From assembly GCF_029892095.1 (NCBI RefSeq), contig NZ_JARZAE010000004.1, positions 4,154,001 through 4,218,000 of the forward strand: DNA of 64,000 nucleotides, given 5' to 3'. The DNA is from Kitasatospora sp. MAP12-44 (GTDB taxonomy: Bacteria; Actinomycetota; Actinomycetes; Streptomycetales; Streptomycetaceae). Within the stretch, counting starts at the first letter, position 1. The number at the start of each line of letters is the position of its first letter. This document shows positions 26,301-36,657 of the stretch, piece by piece. The position numbers and the translations under genes were made by a program. The notes under the pieces were generated by a model. That model searched no databases. It saw only the letters and a list, made by a program, of their open reading frames with translations, and was not told the origin of the DNA.

Positions 26301-26912
26301 TTCCCCGCCGCGCTCTTCGTCGACCCGCTGACCGGGCCGATCACCCGGACCGCCCTGCAGTCGCTGCGCACCGCCGCGCTGAACAGCCGGGTCCCGGTGC
26401 TCGTCACGGCCGGCCTCGGCCAGGCCACCCGGGACGCCGCGTACGGCGCGGACCCCGCCGTCCTGCTGCGCGCGCTGGCCCCCCGGGACAGCGCCAACCA
26501 CGCCGCCCGGGTGCTGCTGGTGGAGTCCGACCCGGACATCGCCGCCGCGCTGATCAGCAGCCTGGAGCGGCGCGGTATGCACGTCGAACACGCCATCTCG
26601 GAGATCGAGGCGGTCTCCAAGGCGAGCAGCGTGCAGCCCAACCTCGTGGTGATGAACCTGCTGAAGATCCGCCGCCGCCGGCTGGGTCTGCTCGACTGGC
26701 TGCGCGCCAACGACCGCCTGCACCGCACGCCGCTGGTCGTCTACACCGCGGTCGACCTCGACCCGGCCGAACTCCCCCGGCTGCGCACCGGCGAGACCGT
26801 CCTCTTCCTCGCCGAACGCTCCACCAGCAACGACGTGCAGTCCCGCATCGTCGACCTGCTGGGCCGCATCGGCGCGCTCGGCGAGCCTGGTTCGGCGGGC
26901 TCGGCGGGGTAG
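23346..26912 (+). CDS. PAS-domain, kinase-like regulator with C-terminal pseudo-receiver
   Basis: An 1188-residue protein. PAS-type domains lie at about 10-150 (ILDALPDALLLVNSNGTVVD) and 165-285 (ILRAAAEGVLGVDLEGRVVL). A helical region and a degenerate histidine-kinase ATPase-like part (about 400-545, GLVERHGGVLQPHELPNHAG) follow, but no clear H-box or G-boxes are seen. About 500 residues of Pro/Ala/Gly-rich linker come next. The C-terminus (about 1060-1180) is receiver-like, VLLVESDPDIAAALISSLER, yet the phospho-acceptor position reads VVMNLL with Asn. It is probably a signal integrator that does not itself phosphorylate. The GTG has AGGAG 10 nt upstream. Codons around 24440-24490 (Ser/Ala/Thr run) often end in T, unlike the rest. 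Confidence 0.85.
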   Translation: MSSRPTRGAARLAAILDALPDALLLVNSNGTVVDANNAAVRSMQTPGTSLVGMGVLDLLPEFDPSRIPGSMRPAPRDQDEADLPVRMTARRTDGSTFPVEVSGNDFADENSSEGRGYALSPLVPYDLYRATGSRSGTDDLLLLLVRDLSSRLGVEAELRRQHKQTEMILRAAAEGVLGVDLEGRVVLVNPAAAHILDFRASELGGRELHPLIQHSRADGTPLAAEESALLDTLTSGRKHRVRGATLWRKDGRAVTVDLTTAPVRDGDQLVGAVMTFTDRTRELALTARNEHLTAVLETEVSGALAALRRRIDTLAADPAGQLWPEANWTLRALADECRRFGVLIDGVLAHQRFERGADTAAGAPASTAAASSSSTSASSAAATSADASEGRDVREPRENADGLNRGVTTLDKLVDRAVELAGQLVGTGRLRFSVHAAPVEVTADHERLAQALAHLVADVSGIALTATPPGPDGPAGPPTVVLAAAQRGEVARIEVRGPGRGGSRVHLPIALGLVERHGGVLQPHELPNHAGTTYVVELPLDPAAARAAAARAASGAGRLVPRETDTAVLPDLPGVPELTATADGVPPVAEDAAAEEAQSGGRAARLKRAAQSRAAQNGPSLGPLALGPGPSADASAPVPAAAAAEAGQAMIPAQAHAPEPRTPFALGPGPTGAVGRDGVPGEAESAPDAGPGSTSAGTGPGAGQGAAQGAPGSRRRRALPAPGAAPDEPAALSLPGVPDPGMPLYPGLEHALPAVPAELPAAGPTAPVQPTGRRRRLGIPSGAGGENPAGSDGSAPSTALALTEATGSAAAPAPPMPSAPPAGGAPLLPVPQQVPVGSGLGELTPPRPAGGFASAFPGAFPSPTPEAPASVEPRPAARPMAELGPAPSDTSAAANAASREAEADRDLPRLSGEDDAAPAAGPNAAPRVPEYPDYPTMVSPAADGRPRRLLVWPEPDASTKQALQERGYRPVIVRSREEVDAQVAAFPAALFVDPLTGPITRTALQSLRTAALNSRVPVLVTAGLGQATRDAAYGADPAVLLRALAPRDSANHAARVLLVESDPDIAAALISSLERRGMHVEHAISEIEAVSKASSVQPNLVVMNLLKIRRRRLGLLDWLRANDRLHRTPLVVYTAVDLDPAELPRLRTGETVLFLAERSTSNDVQSRIVDLLGRIGALGEPGSAGSAG

Positions 26913-26925
26913 CAGACAGGCGCTT

Positions 26926-26953
26926 GCGACCTCCCCTTCATTGGGGAGGTCGC
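26926..26953. terminator. Bidirectional hairpin terminator
   Basis: An 11-bp stem (GCGACCTCCCC and complement, loop TTCATT) lies between the convergent PAS-protein and acyl-CoA ligase genes. Confidence 0.8.
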
Positions 26954-26969
26954 CGTGCGCGCCGGGCGG

Positions 26970-28646
<1,677 letters not shown>

Positions 28647-28871
28647 GGGGCCTCCTTGACCGGACGGGCTGCGTGCGCCCCTGGGGATACCACTACCGGC
28701 GGGTAGCAAGGGCCACAGTTTGATTCTGTCGCCTGCCCGCGCCGGTTGTCAGCATCTTGGCGGCGGATGAGACCAGGAGCTCAACGCCGAACCTGGCGCC
28801 CGCGGGCGGCCGTGTCTCTGGGTGGGAGGCTCCGGTTCCGGGCCCCGACGAAGCGAGCACGGAGGTACCTG

Positions 28872-29465
28872 ATGCCCTGGTACGAAGGCCCCTGCAGGAT
28901 CACGGTGGTCGGGGTGGACGCGGACTGGCCGCAGCGCGTGGTGGTGAGCATCCGGCGCGGGGCCACCGTGGTCGTCCCCGGCACGGTCGGGGCCAGCGAG
29001 CTGATCGACGACACCGGCATCGGCCACGGCTGGGACCTCGCCGTCGAGCACCAGTACGAGGGCAGCTGGCGGCCGAACGTGCGAGCGGTGCTCGGCAAGT
29101 GGACGGAGCTGAACGGCGTGCGCAGCCAGCTGATCCGCAGCAAGGACCATGACTGGGCGGGCCGCGACAACCGGGAGCGCAACCTGGTGATCCGGATCGA
29201 CCGCGCCGACGCGGGCGGGCGGGTGGGCCGGCCGGAGAGCGGGCTGGGGGGCGGGCTGGTGGACGCGGTGAGGTCCGGCTACCGGGTGCAGGGGGCGGAC
29301 CAGCCGGCGTCCCAGCCGGTGGCCGCGGCCCGGCGGGTCGACACCGAGTCGGCGGGCAGCCGGGCCGGCAGCCGGGAGGCCGGGCGGAGCGGTGCCGTCC
29401 GCACCACCGGGGCGTCGCCGGGCGGTATCCCCTCCGCCTCCCCGGTGGCGACCTCCAGCGGCTGA
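28872..29465 (+). CDS. Conserved-looking hypothetical protein
   Basis: A 197-residue protein beginning MPWYEGPCRITVVGVDADWP. The first 120 residues alternate short beta-like stretches (RVVVSIRRGATVVVPGTV, GWDLAVEHQYEGSWRPN) and look folded. The last 75 residues are Ala/Gly/Ser-rich and probably disordered. GGAGG lies 6 nt before the ATG. No family is recognised and no membrane segment or signal is seen. It stands between an acyl-CoA ligase and a drug/metabolite exporter with no obvious link to either. Confidence 0.72.
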   Translation: MPWYEGPCRITVVGVDADWPQRVVVSIRRGATVVVPGTVGASELIDDTGIGHGWDLAVEHQYEGSWRPNVRAVLGKWTELNGVRSQLIRSKDHDWAGRDNRERNLVIRIDRADAGGRVGRPESGLGGGLVDAVRSGYRVQGADQPASQPVAAARRVDTESAGSRAGSREAGRSGAVRTTGASPGGIPSASPVATSSG

Positions 29466-29547
29466 CCGGCGGCACCCGTGTGGCGTAACGCTCGCCGGGT
29501 GCGTCAGGACCTTGCCAGGGTGGTGCGCTGACGTCACACTCGGCCGC

Positions 29548-30594
29548 ATGCCTCCTGGCGACCCCGGCGAGCCGCTCGTCCTGCCCGCGTCCGCGCCCGA
29601 CCGCCTCGGCCCGGGTGCGGGCGCCGTCCGGCTGGGGGCGCGGGGGCCGGTGGAGCTGGCACACCGGGCTGTCGGGCGGACGCCGGCGCCGCTGCTCTGC
29701 GTGCTGGCGATGGTCACCGCGCAGACCGGACTGGCGATCGCCACCTCGCTGTTCGGGTCGCTCGGGGTGCTCGGCGCCTCTTTCCTGCGGCTGACCACGG
29801 CCTCGGTGATCATGCTGAGCGCGACCCGGCCCCGGCTGCGCGGTCGAAGCTGTCGCGATCTGGCCGCGACCGGCGTGCTCGGCCTGGCCACGGCCGGGAT
29901 GGCCGTGCTGTTCGCGGTGACCTCCGATCGGCTGCCGCTGGGGACGGCGGCGACGCTGGAGTTCCTCGGGCCGCTCGCCGTGGCGCTGATCCTCGCGCGG
30001 CGGCCGAGCCACCTGGCCTGGGCGCTGCTGGCGGCGGGCGGCGTCCTGCTGCTGACCGTCATCGGCGGGCAGCCCGCCGGGGGCGGCGCGGGGGTGGCGG
30101 CCGGCTCGGGAGCGGTCGGCGGCTCGGGAGCGGTGGGCGGTCACGGCGGGCTCGACCCGCTCGGACTCGCCGCGGGTGCCGGGGCCGCCGCCTGCTACGC
30201 CGGGTACATCCTCTTCACCAACCGGGTGGGGGCGGCGTTCCAGGGCTTCGAGGGGCAGGCGGTGTCGATCACGGTCGCCGCGGTGCTGGTCGCGCCGCTC
30301 GGCCTCGGCCAGGCCTGGCACGGGCTGGCCGGCGCCGAACACCCCGGGCGGCTGCTGCTCTCGGTGGTCGGGGTCGCGCTGCTGCTCCCGATCGTCCCAT
30401 ACATGCTGGAGCTGACGGCGCTGCGCCGGATCCCGGAGCGGGTGTTCAGCATCATCCTCAGCCTGGAGCCGGCCGTCAGCGCCTTGGTCGGGCTCCTGGT
30501 GCTCGGCCAACTGCTGCGCTGGGAACAGCTGCTGGGGATCGGCTGCGTGGTGGCCGCGAGCGCCGGGGCCACCCTGACGGGACGTCGTCCTTAG
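29548..30594 (+). CDS. EamA-family (DMT) transporter, RhtA-like
   Basis: A 348-residue membrane protein with about ten hydrophobic segments in two EamA repeats, from LLCVLAMVTAQTGLAIATSLF to LLGIGCVVAASAGATL. The FLGPLAVAL and LEPAVSALVGLLVLGQ segments resemble the threonine/homoserine exporter RhtA group. A Gly/Ala-rich cytoplasmic loop (GGGAGVAAGSGAVGGSGAVG) divides the halves. The ATG lacks a Shine-Dalgarno site, so a leaderless message or a different start is possible. A strong hairpin follows the stop. The substrate is likely an amino acid or other small metabolite. Confidence 0.85.
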   Translation: MPPGDPGEPLVLPASAPDRLGPGAGAVRLGARGPVELAHRAVGRTPAPLLCVLAMVTAQTGLAIATSLFGSLGVLGASFLRLTTASVIMLSATRPRLRGRSCRDLAATGVLGLATAGMAVLFAVTSDRLPLGTAATLEFLGPLAVALILARRPSHLAWALLAAGGVLLLTVIGGQPAGGGAGVAAGSGAVGGSGAVGGHGGLDPLGLAAGAGAAACYAGYILFTNRVGAAFQGFEGQAVSITVAAVLVAPLGLGQAWHGLAGAEHPGRLLLSVVGVALLLPIVPYMLELTALRRIPERVFSIILSLEPAVSALVGLLVLGQLLRWEQLLGIGCVVAASAGATLTGRRP

Positions 30595-30615
30595 CGGTGT
30601 GCGGGGGAAACGCCG

Positions 30616-30645
30616 GTGGGCGGTGCCGTTGCCGGCACCGCCCAC
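30616..30645. terminator. Bidirectional hairpin terminator
   Basis: A 13-bp perfect stem (GTGGGCGGTGCCG and complement, loop TTGC) lies 22 bp after the exporter stop and before the convergent secreted-protein gene. Confidence 0.82.
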
Positions 30646-30727
30646 GGACCGGAATGCGGTGACCCTTTCCGCCGCCGGTCGTTCTCGATCCTGCCGAGGC
30701 CCTGGAACCACCCCGTCAGGCCGGCAC

Positions 30728-31057
30728 TCAGCCGATGACGGGCGCGAAGTGGATGTGCACGTTCTTGTTGGACTGGTCGGCGTAGACCAGACCCGAGTTG
30801 CCCTTGACCGCAAGGGTGTTGTTCTGGTTCGAAGCACCCGAGCCGGTGGCCGTCTGCTGCGTCCAGTTGTAGTTTCCGTCGACCGATCCGAAGACGTTCC
30901 CGCTGCCCACGTTGGAGACGACGCTGCTGTTGGAGTGGTCACCGGCAAGAGCGCCGTTGTCGGCAGCGGCTGCGCCGGCCCCTGCCAGCAGCAGGCCTGC
31001 GGCGAGCGGAGCGGCGGCGAGGGCGACGATCACGCGAGCGGTACGGAAACGAGCCAT
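30728..31057 (-). CDS. Small secreted Asn/Gly/Ser-rich protein
   Basis: A 109-residue protein with a signal peptide (ARVIVALAAAPLAAGLLLAG, cleavage near AAAADN). The mature part is about 75 residues, without Cys and rich in Asn, Ser, Gly and Val (DHSNSSVVSNVGSGNVFGS, NQNNTLAVKGNSG), ending NVHIHFAPVIG. Composition recalls surface-active rodlin/chaplin-type proteins, but the diagnostic chaplin Cys pair and motif are absent, so it is left unnamed. TTGGAGGA precedes the ATG. The 279 bp upstream are comparatively AT-rich (31150-31270), fitting a regulated promoter, but no clear boxes can be fixed. Confidence 0.78.
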   Translation of the reverse strand: MARFRTARVIVALAAAPLAAGLLLAGAGAAAADNGALAGDHSNSSVVSNVGSGNVFGSVDGNYNWTQQTATGSGASNQNNTLAVKGNSGLVYADQSNKNVHIHFAPVIG

Positions 31058-31336
31058 GGAATCCTCCAAGAAGCTTGAACTGGACGAACTGGTCTCACTG
31101 GTGCGGGAGTTCGCGGCCAGACGAACCCCTGCGGGCTGCGACGCCGAGACACAGACTTCCGCAACAAATCGACAAAGCACCAGCCCCCCCCAAGAGTTTT
31201 AGCTCGAACGCGTGAAGTCGGATCACTAAACCCTGACTCACAGAAAGCCGATACATATCGGTCATCCGAAAGCCCCGGGCGGCCGCTGCGCCTGACTTTC
31301 GGCGCCCGTTCGCCACCGGACGGCTGCCGAAATGGC

Positions 31337-32701
31337 TCAGAACAGCTTGCCCGGATTGAGGATTCCCAGGGGGTCAAACAATCCTTTCATCTGCTTTTGC
31401 AGCTCCAGTCCGACCGGCCCCAACTCCTTCGCCAACCACTCCCGCTTGAGCAGTCCGACGCCGTGCTCGCCGGTGATCGTGCCGCCCAGTTCCAGGCCGA
31501 GCGCCATGATCGCGTCGAAGGACTGCCGGGCCCGGTCCACCTCGTCCGGGTCGTCCGCGTCGAAGGCGACGATCGGGTGGGTGTTGCCGTCACCCGCGTG
31601 GCAGACCACGCCGATGGTCAGCCCGTAGCGCTCGGCGATCTCGGCGACCCCGTTCAGCATCGCGCCCTGCCGCGAGCGCGGCACCGCGACATCGTCGACC
31701 ATCGTGGTGCCCAGCTGCTCCATCGCCGTCAACGACAACCGACGTGCCTGGAGCAGGAGTTCGGACTCCGCCTGGTCCTCGGCCGGGACCACCTCGGTGG
31801 CGCCGGCCGCCCGGCAGAGCTCGCCGACCGCGGCCAACTCGCCCGCCGGGTCAGCCCCGTCGAAGGCGACCAGCAACAGCGCCTGGGTGGACTCCGGAAG
31901 TCCCATCTGCGCCAGCTGGTTGACCGCCCGCACACTGACCGCGTCCATCAGCTCCATCAACGACGGGGTGAACCCCGCCGCCATCACCGCGCAGACCGCC
32001 GCGCAGGCCGCGTCGGCGTCGGCGAACTCCGCCACCATCGCCAACTGCGGTGCCGGCGCGGGCCGCAGGGCCAGCACCGCGCGGACCACCACACCGAGCG
32101 TCCCCTCCGAGCCGACGAACAGCCGGGTCAGGTCGTAACCGGCCACCCCCTTGGCGGTCTGCCGACCGGTACGCAGCAGCCGGCCGTCGGCCAGCACCAC
32201 GTCAAGGCCCAGCACGTACTCGCTGGTCACCCCGTACTTCACACAGCACAGGCCGCCCGCGCCGGTGCCGATATTGCCGCCGATGGTGCACGACTCCCAG
32301 CTCGACGGGTCCGGCGGATAGGACAGCCCGTACTCACCGGCCGCCCGCGAGAGCACCGCGTTGACCACGCCCGGCTCGACCACCGCGATCCGGTTGACCG
32401 GGTCGACCTCCAGGATCCGGTCCATCTTCACCAGGGAGAGGACGATGCACCCCTCCACCGCGTTCGCCGCGCCCGACAGCCCCGTCCGCGCGCCCTGCGG
32501 CACCACCGGCACGCCCAGCTCGGTCGCGGTCCGCAGGACGTGCTGGACCTCCTCGACGGTGGACGGGAACACCACCACCGCCGGCGCCCCCGACGCGCAG
32601 AAGCCGGCCATGTCGTGCCGGTACGCGGCCGTCACCGCCGGATCCACCACGACCGCGGACTGCGGGAGCCCCTTCATCAGCCGCTCGGCCAGTCCACTCA
32701 C
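31337..32701 (-). CDS. FAD-binding oxidoreductase, glycolate/D-lactate dehydrogenase (GlcD) type
   Basis: A 454-residue flavoprotein of the vanillyl-alcohol-oxidase fold. FAD-binding pieces are VVPQGARTGLSGAANA, CTIGGNIGTGAGGLCCVKYG and RLFVGSEGTLGVV. The C-terminal FAD-oxidase part contains VVCHAGDGNTHPIVAF and GEHGVGLLKREWL, both diagnostic for GlcD/Dld. It oxidises a 2-hydroxy acid to the 2-oxo acid. The start GTG AGT has GAGGAGG 8 nt upstream; a GTG two codons earlier is too close to it. It stands alone, between a secreted protein and tRNA-Ser, without glcE or glcF. Confidence 0.92.
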   Translation of the reverse strand: MSGLAERLMKGLPQSAVVVDPAVTAAYRHDMAGFCASGAPAVVVFPSTVEEVQHVLRTATELGVPVVPQGARTGLSGAANAVEGCIVLSLVKMDRILEVDPVNRIAVVEPGVVNAVLSRAAGEYGLSYPPDPSSWESCTIGGNIGTGAGGLCCVKYGVTSEYVLGLDVVLADGRLLRTGRQTAKGVAGYDLTRLFVGSEGTLGVVVRAVLALRPAPAPQLAMVAEFADADAACAAVCAVMAAGFTPSLMELMDAVSVRAVNQLAQMGLPESTQALLLVAFDGADPAGELAAVGELCRAAGATEVVPAEDQAESELLLQARRLSLTAMEQLGTTMVDDVAVPRSRQGAMLNGVAEIAERYGLTIGVVCHAGDGNTHPIVAFDADDPDEVDRARQSFDAIMALGLELGGTITGEHGVGLLKREWLAKELGPVGLELQKQMKGLFDPLGILNPGKLF

Positions 32702-32892
32702 CGGCACCGCCTCCTCTCGCCAGGGGGCACGCCGGACACACACCCCACGCCCCGCACTCTGCCGTGCGGCCCGCCCGGACGAAAGCCGCCCCGTCGGGAG
32801 CCGCCCCCGGGCCCCGGGACGGGAGTCGAAGAAAGGGACGCCGCCGGGCATCAGCGGGCGCTGACGGACTGCCAGGGACGGGAAATGCAGGT

Positions 32893-32923
32893 GGCCCCTG
32901 ACCAGCGTTGCTGGTCAGGGGCC
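32893..32923 (-). terminator. tRNA-Ser(TGA) terminator
   Basis: A 14-bp perfect stem (GGCCCCTGACCAGC and complement, loop GTT) lies 10 bp beyond the tRNA 3' end on the minus strand. Confidence 0.8.
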
Positions 32924-32932
32924 GTTCTCCTG

Positions 32933-33020
32933 CGGAGGATGTGGGATTCGAACCCACGGTGGCGGGTCACGCCACGACAGTTTTCAAGACTGTTCCCTTA
33001 GGCCGCTCGGGCAACCCTCC
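32933..33020 (-). tRNA. tRNA-Ser (TGA)
   Basis: An 88-nt class II tRNA with acceptor GGAGGGT/ATCCTCC (one G-U pair). The anticodon stem ACAGT/ACTGT has loop CTTGAAA (anticodon UGA), and the variable arm is long. Confidence 0.95.
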
Positions 33021-33078
33021 TGGCGGAGGTCAGCCTAACGGGTCCGGTGGGGATTGGTGCACTCGGTTTTGGTGGGGG

Positions 33079-34824
33079 TCAGCTGTCGCCGGTCTTGGCG
33101 CCGAGGGTGACGGTGGTGGTGGCGGTCTGGCCGTTGCGGGTGTACTGGAGCTGGACCTGGTCGCCGGGCTGGTGGGTCCAGATCTCGCTGACGAGGCCGG
33201 GGGCGTTGTCGATCGGGATGCCGCCGAACTTGGTGATGACGTCGCCGGCCTTGAGGCCGGCCTTGTCGGCGGGGCCGCCGGGGGTGATGGCGGGCTGGCC
33301 CTGGACGGGGCCGGACTGGATCTGCGCGCCGTCGCCCTGGTAGTCGTCGTTGCGCAGCACGCCGAGGATGGCGTAGACCGGGGTGCCGGTCTGGATCAGC
33401 ATCTGGGCGACCCGCTTGGCCTGGTTGATCGGGATCGCGAAGCCGAGGCCGATGCTGCCGGCCTGGCCGCCGCTGCTGCCGGTCGAGTTCGACTGGATGG
33501 CGGAGTTGATGCCGATCACGGCGCCGCTCGCGTTGAGCAGCGGGCCACCGGAGTTGCCGGGGTTGATCGAGGCGTCGGTCTGCAGGGCGTTCATGTAGGA
33601 GACCTGCGCGCCGCTCTCGTCGCCGGAGGCGACCGGGCGGTTCTTGGCGCTGACGATGCCGGAGGTGACGGTGCCCTCCAGGTCGTACGGCGCGCCGATG
33701 GCGATGGTGACGTCGCCGACCGCGACCTGGTCCGAGTCGCCCAGCGGGAGCGGGACGAGCTTGTTGGTCGGCGGGTTGTCGAGCTTGATGACCGCGACGT
33801 CGTAGCCCTTGGCCTGGCCGACCACCGAGGCGGCGTAGGTCGAGCCGTCGGAGAACTTGACGGTCAGCTTGCCGCCGTTGGCCGCCGGGGCGACCACGTG
33901 GTTGTTGGTGAGGATGTGGCCCTGGGTGTCGAAGACGAAGCCGGTGCCGGTGCCGGACTCCTGGGCACCGTCCGCCTTGATGGTGACGGTGCTGGGCAGC
34001 GCCTTGGCGGCGATGCCGGCGATCGAGTCGGGGGCGCGGTTGAGCGACTTGGTGTTGTCGCCGGCGGTGACGGTCGTGCTGCTGTGGCTGCTGGAGGTGA
34101 AGCCGATGGTGCCGCTGCCGTTGTCCTTGATCGCGGCGCCGGCGACACCGCCCGCGAGGCCGGCGACCAGCGCGACGGCGGCGATCAGCGCGACCAGGCC
34201 GCCGCGCTTCTTACGCGGTGCGGCGGGCTCGCCGTAGCCGCCGGGGTAGTCGCCCGGGTAGCCCGGGCCGCCGGGGCCGGCCGGCGGGTTGCCCCAGCCG
34301 CCGAGCGGCTGGCCGGCGCCGAAGGGGTGGTGCTCGGCGTGCGGCGCGGACGCCGCGGGCACGCCGGGCGTGATCGGCGTGCCGGCCGAGGTGTCCTCGG
34401 TCGGCGCCGCGTACGGGTTCTCGGGCGCCTCGGCGGCGACCGGGACGGCCGGCACGACGGGCGGCGGCGCGTCCAGGTAGGCGGGAGCCGGTGCGGCCGG
34501 GGTGGCCGGGGTCGGCGCGGCCGGAGCGGCCGGCACGACGGGCGGCGGCGCGTCCAGGTAGGCGGGAGCCGCGGCCGGCGCCGGGGTCGGTGCGGCGGCC
34601 GGTTCGACCGGGATGACAACGGTCGGCTCGGGAACCGACTCCGAAGCCGACTCCGAAGTCGCCTCGGAAGCCACCGCTGCCTCCGGCTCCGGGGCGTTGA
34701 GCTTGGTGAACGCGAGGGTCGGCATCGACTCACCCACCGGCGGCGTGCCCCCCTGCTCCCCGTGGCCGCTGGAGGGCTGCTCCCCCTGCGGCCCGGCGGG
34801 CTCACTCTCGTGCTCGGTGCTCAC
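33079..34824 (-). CDS. HtrA/DegP-like serine protease (S1C) with PDZ domain
   Basis: A 581-residue protein. The Pro/Ala-rich cytoplasmic N-terminus (1-205) contains two copies of PAYLDAPPPVVPA. One membrane segment (LIAAVALVAGLAGGVAGAAI) follows, then the trypsin-like domain with the catalytic triad His in LTNNHVVAP, Asp in YDVAVIKLD and Ser in NPGNSGGPLL. A C-terminal PDZ domain (about 485-570) includes GGPADKAGLKAGDVIT. It is an outward-facing quality-control protease. The GTG start has GGAGG 6 nt upstream. It is divergent from the thiamine-related riboswitch unit across about 240 bp. Confidence 0.95.
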   Translation of the reverse strand: MSTEHESEPAGPQGEQPSSGHGEQGGTPPVGESMPTLAFTKLNAPEPEAAVASEATSESASESVPEPTVVIPVEPAAAPTPAPAAAPAYLDAPPPVVPAAPAAPTPATPAAPAPAYLDAPPPVVPAVPVAAEAPENPYAAPTEDTSAGTPITPGVPAASAPHAEHHPFGAGQPLGGWGNPPAGPGGPGYPGDYPGGYGEPAAPRKKRGGLVALIAAVALVAGLAGGVAGAAIKDNGSGTIGFTSSSHSSTTVTAGDNTKSLNRAPDSIAGIAAKALPSTVTIKADGAQESGTGTGFVFDTQGHILTNNHVVAPAANGGKLTVKFSDGSTYAASVVGQAKGYDVAVIKLDNPPTNKLVPLPLGDSDQVAVGDVTIAIGAPYDLEGTVTSGIVSAKNRPVASGDESGAQVSYMNALQTDASINPGNSGGPLLNASGAVIGINSAIQSNSTGSSGGQAGSIGLGFAIPINQAKRVAQMLIQTGTPVYAILGVLRNDDYQGDGAQIQSGPVQGQPAITPGGPADKAGLKAGDVITKFGGIPIDNAPGLVSEIWTHQPGDQVQLQYTRNGQTATTTVTLGAKTGDS

Positions 34825-35063
34825 GGACGACCTCCATCGCTGACAGGACCTTGGCCCATAGTTTTTCCCATGACGGATCTGGTTGCCGTAAGGAGCCCCC
34901 TGAAGAACCGCTAAGAATCCTTAGGTAGGCCGAACAGCCCCCCGCCCGCCGTTCGGAACCCTCTCCCGGATCCCCCCGAGCAGAGTTCCGCGATGCGGAC
35001 GGCGCACTTGCCTCCACCTTGGCGGAATCACCAGGTCGGGCTACCCTTGCGCTGCCAAATCTG

Positions 35064-35191
35064 ACACGCGGGAGCTTGGACCCACCAGGCTGAGAGTGCG
35101 CTGTTCGACCGTACGCCATGATCACTCGGGCGATGCGGGCGAGGGAGTGCTGACCGCCGGAACCTGACCGGGTAATGCCGGCGTAGGGAGT
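35064..35191 (+). promoter_or_regulatory. TPP riboswitch (THI element)
   Basis: The conserved core is readable: GGGAGC at the 5' side, CAGGCTGAGAGTGCG (the CUGAGA loop), then GACCGCCGGAACCTGACCGG and GGTAATGCCGGCGTAGGGA on the 3' side. An extra stem (about 35110-35150) is inserted, as in many actinobacterial copies. The ribosome site AGGGAG of the downstream permease is part of the 3' conserved end, so ligand binding should block translation. Thiamine pyrophosphate would thus repress the permease gene. Confidence 0.95.
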
Positions 35192-35197
35192 ATCGCC

Positions 35198-36593
35198 ATG
35201 ACGGCTGCTTCGCCTTCCCCATCTTCGTCCGCGCTGCTGGACCGGCCGCCGGGTGCCCCGAGCGCTCGCCCCGAGGCCCCGCTGACGCTGGACACCGCAC
35301 CGCCGCGCACGCTGGGCTTCAAGGACCAGTTCGCGCTCTGGGCCAACCTCGGGATCAGCCTGATCGGCTTCACCAGCGCCGCCACGGTGCTCGGCCAGCC
35401 GGGCAGTGAGCTCTCCTTCACGGCCGCCGTCACGGCGATCGTGGTCGGCACGGTGATCGGTACGGCGATGCTCGGCGTGGCCGCGCTGATCGGCGCCCGT
35501 ACCGGTGCGCCGGCGATGGCCGTCCTGCGCGGGCTGTTCGGCACCAGGCTGTCGTACCTGCCGACCGTGCTGAACATCCTGCAGTGCGTCGGCTGGGGGG
35601 TGTACGAGCTGATCGTGATCGCCTGGGGCGCCCAGACGGTGGCCGACACCCAGGGCTGGCGCTGGCTCTTCGTGGTGCTGGGCGGGGGCGGTGACCACGG
35701 CGCTGACCATCTGGCCGCTCGGCTCGATCGCCGCGCTGCGCAAGTACGTGGCGATCGCGGTGGGCATCGCGATGGTCTACTTCACCGTCCAGCTGGCCCG
35801 CCAGGGCTTCCCCGACCCGGGCGCGGGCAACTGGAAGGGCTTCCTGGGCGCCACGGACGCGATCATCGCCGTCTCGATCTCCTTCGTGCCGCTGGCCGCC
35901 GACTACACCCGGCACTCGCGCACCCCGGGCGCCTCGTTCTGGGGCACCTTCTCCGGCTACACGATCGCCCAGGTCTGGTGCTACCTGCTGGGCCTGATCG
36001 CGCTGCTGCAGTCGCACGGCAACGTCGACAACCTGCTCGACTCCTTCGCCGGGGTGACGGCCGGCTGGGCGTTCCTGCTGGTGCTGGTACTGCGCGAGGC
36101 GGACCAGTCGTTCGCCAACGTGTACTCGACCGCGATGTCGGTGCACAACCTGTTCCCGCGGGTGGACCGGCGGCTGCTGACCGGCGGAATCGGCGTGCTG
36201 GTGACGGTGCTGGCGCTGCTGATCAAGGAGTTCACCGCCTCGTACTACAACTTCCTGGGGCTGATCGGCTCAGTCTTCGTGCCGCTGCTCGCGGTGCTCG
36301 CGGTGGACTTCTTCCTCGGCCGCGGCCGGCAGGGCTGGGACATGTCGCAGGACTCCCCGGCCCGCCCGCTGATGCTGCTGCCGTGGGCGCTGGGCTTCGC
36401 CATGTACCAGTTCCTGGCGCCGACCGCGATCGCCGGTTGGTGGACGCACTTCTGGACGAGCGTGCAGTCGCTGGTGCACTTCACTCCGCAGCAGTGGTCC
36501 TCGGCCTCGCTCTTCTCCTTCCTGGTCGCGGCGCTGGTCACCTGGGGTCTGACCAGGCTCACCCCGGCCGCGCCGGCCGCGCCTGCGGAGTAG
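35198..36593 (+). pseudogene. cytX: CytX-like NCS1 permease for a thiamine precursor, frameshifted
   Basis: An NCS1 (cytosine/purine/hydroxymethylpyrimidine) permease under a TPP riboswitch, most like CytX, which imports hydroxymethylpyrimidine. The N-terminal frame (MTAASPSPSSS through GWRWLFVVLGG) and the C-terminal frame (VTTALTIWPLGSIAALRKYV to the end) are both intact and well conserved, but differ by one base. An extra G in the five-G run at 35684-35688 breaks the frame. Removing it gives one continuous protein of about 464 residues with roughly 12 membrane segments. Either the gene is inactivated, the frame is corrected by slippage, or the base is a sequencing error. No other lesion is seen, so the change is recent or artefactual. 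Confidence 0.88.
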
Positions 36594-36657
36594 CTGCGCC
36601 CCCCGGAGTTGGGGGTGTGGTCGCGTCCGCGTCACCTCCACGTCCTAGGGTTGGAAC

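Noticed and set aside
30728-31057. Chaplin or rodlin identity of the small Asn/Ser-rich secreted protein
   Set aside because: The chaplin Cys pair and core motif are absent and the rodlin pattern is not clear.
31257-31269. ATCGGTCATCCGA shared with 39713-39725
   Set aside because: A single 13-bp match with different flanks and different gene context; may be chance.
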